Notes under the pieces: generated by a model
What the model was told of the DNA's origin: nothing
Databases searched by the model: none
Seen by the model: the letters and a program-made list of their open reading frames with translations, nothing else
Program-made: the position numbers and the translations under genes
Source of the DNA: Pseudomonadota bacterium
Lineage (GTDB): Bacteria > Pseudomonadota > Alphaproteobacteria > Azospirillales > Azospirillaceae
Assembly: GCA_023413605.1 (NCBI GenBank)
Contig: JAEZPL010000833.1
Coordinates: 1-13,764 of the forward strand
DNA length: 13,764 nt
Direction: 5' to 3'
Shown here: in pieces, positions 13,071 to 13,764 of the stretch
Position numbering within the stretch: position 1 is the first letter of the stretch
Layout: the number at the start of each line of letters is the position of its first letter

Positions 13071-13764
13071 TTACAGAAGCATGCTGAGCGGGTCTTCGAT
13101 CAGCTTCTTGAAGGCCGCCAGGAACTCCGCGCCCTGGGCGCCGTCGGCCACGCGATGGTCGACGGTGACCGAGACGGTCATCACCGTGGCGATGGCCAGG
13201 GCGCCGTTCTTCACGACCGGGCGCTGTTCGCCGGCGCCGACGGCCATGATGCAGGCCTGCGGCGGGTTGATGATGGCCGCGAACTCCCGGATGCCGTACA
13301 TGCCGAGGTTCGAGATCGAGAAGGTGCCGCCCTGGTACTCTTCAGGCTTCAGCTTGCCGTCGCGGGCACGCTCGGCCAGACCCTTCATCTCGTTGGAGAT
13401 TTCGGCGAGGCCCTTGGTCTCCGCCTTCTTGACGATCGGCGTGATCAGGCCGGTCGGCGTGGCCACGGCGACGGAGATGTCGACATGGTCGTAACGCAGG
13501 ATGGCGTCTTCGGACCAGGCGGCGTTGATGTTCGGGAACTTCTTCAGCGTCAGCGCGGCGGCGCGGATGATGAAGTCGTTGACCGACAGCTTGTAGTCCT
13601 TGGACCGGGCGTTCAGGTCGGCGCGGACCTTCAGCAGCGCGTCCAGTTCGCAGTCGATGGCCAGGAAATAGTCCGGGACCGTCTGCTGCACCTCGGTCAG
13701 ACGACGGGAGATCGTCTTGCGCATGGAGCTGTTCGGCTGGGCCTTGTAGGCCATGCCGAGCTTG
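13071..13764 (-). CDS. pdhC: Pyruvate dehydrogenase E2 (dihydrolipoamide acetyltransferase), C-terminal part
   Basis: E2 forms the core of the pyruvate dehydrogenase complex and moves the acetyl group from its lipoyl arm to CoA. Only the last 230 residues are present, continuing off the right edge; the lipoyl and E1/E3-binding domains lie outside. The visible part is the catalytic domain. It opens with SSMRKTISRRLTEVQQTVP, carries FSISNLGMYGI and PPQACIMAVGAG, and has the catalytic DHRVADG motif near the end, finishing in DPLSMLL as PDH E2 proteins do. That ending and the downstream lpdA favour PDH over oxoglutarate or branched-chain E2. Its product depends on LipA, encoded downstream. The gene stop is 15 bp before the AroQ-fold gene. 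Confidence 0.94.
   Translation of the reverse strand, partial: KLGMAYKAQPNSSMRKTISRRLTEVQQTVPDYFLAIDCELDALLKVRADLNARSKDYKLSVNDFIIRAAALTLKKFPNINAAWSEDAILRYDHVDISVAVATPTGLITPIVKKAETKGLAEISNEMKGLAERARDGKLKPEEYQGGTFSISNLGMYGIREFAAIINPPQACIMAVGAGEQRPVVKNGALAIATVMTVSVTVDHRVADGAQGAEFLAAFKKLIEDPLSMLL

Noticed and set aside
1..13764. Mobile element, CRISPR array, prophage or defence island
   Set aside because: No transposase, integrase, phage protein, spaced direct repeats or tRNA seen; all genes are housekeeping or regulatory with uniform GC-rich codon use.

Overview
The window reads as chromosomal core DNA of a GC-rich alphaproteobacterium. The best fit is Rhodospirillales, and Azospirillum or a close relative is most likely. 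This rests on the gene order dusB(nifR3)-ntrB-ntrC-ntrY-ntrX, a bifunctional ispDF fusion, and a PDH-lpdA-lipA-coq10-cinA string. It was judged from protein motifs and order, not from a database search. I see no mobile element, CRISPR array, rRNA or tRNA.

Region 1 (1-6756, all minus strand) is the nitrogen-regulation block. Reading in the direction of transcription, dusB (tRNA dihydrouridine synthase, nifR3), ntrB and ntrC overlap at their junctions and look like one translationally coupled operon. About 250 bp further on, ntrY and ntrX form a second two-component pair, joined by an 11-bp overlap and preceded by their own sigma70-like promoter. ntrX runs off the left edge. Upstream of dusB lies a dyad of the NtrC-site type (GCAC-N7-GTGC), which suggests feedback control of the operon by its own product.

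Region 2 (6851-9525) holds a divergent pair: a CcsA/YpjD-type multi-spanning membrane protein on the minus strand, and ispDF followed by a stand-alone CinA C-terminal domain protein (PncC type) on the plus strand. Candidate promoters for the two directions overlap in the 154-bp gap between the divergent genes.

Region 3 (9539-13764, all minus strand) holds lipoate and 2-oxoacid dehydrogenase genes. In transcription order these are the 3' part of the pyruvate dehydrogenase E2 gene, a small AroQ-fold chorismate mutase / isochorismate-pyruvate lyase-like gene, lpdA (E3, probably TTG start), a 319-bp gap with a lipA promoter and a striking dyad, lipA, and a COQ10/RatA START-domain gene. E2 needs lipoate made by LipA, and E3 reoxidises it, so the grouping makes sense. 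The AroQ-fold gene is the outsider.

Nothing here is a clearly new system. The best leads are regulatory dyads at four promoters or leaders and the AroQ-fold gene inside the PDH operon.
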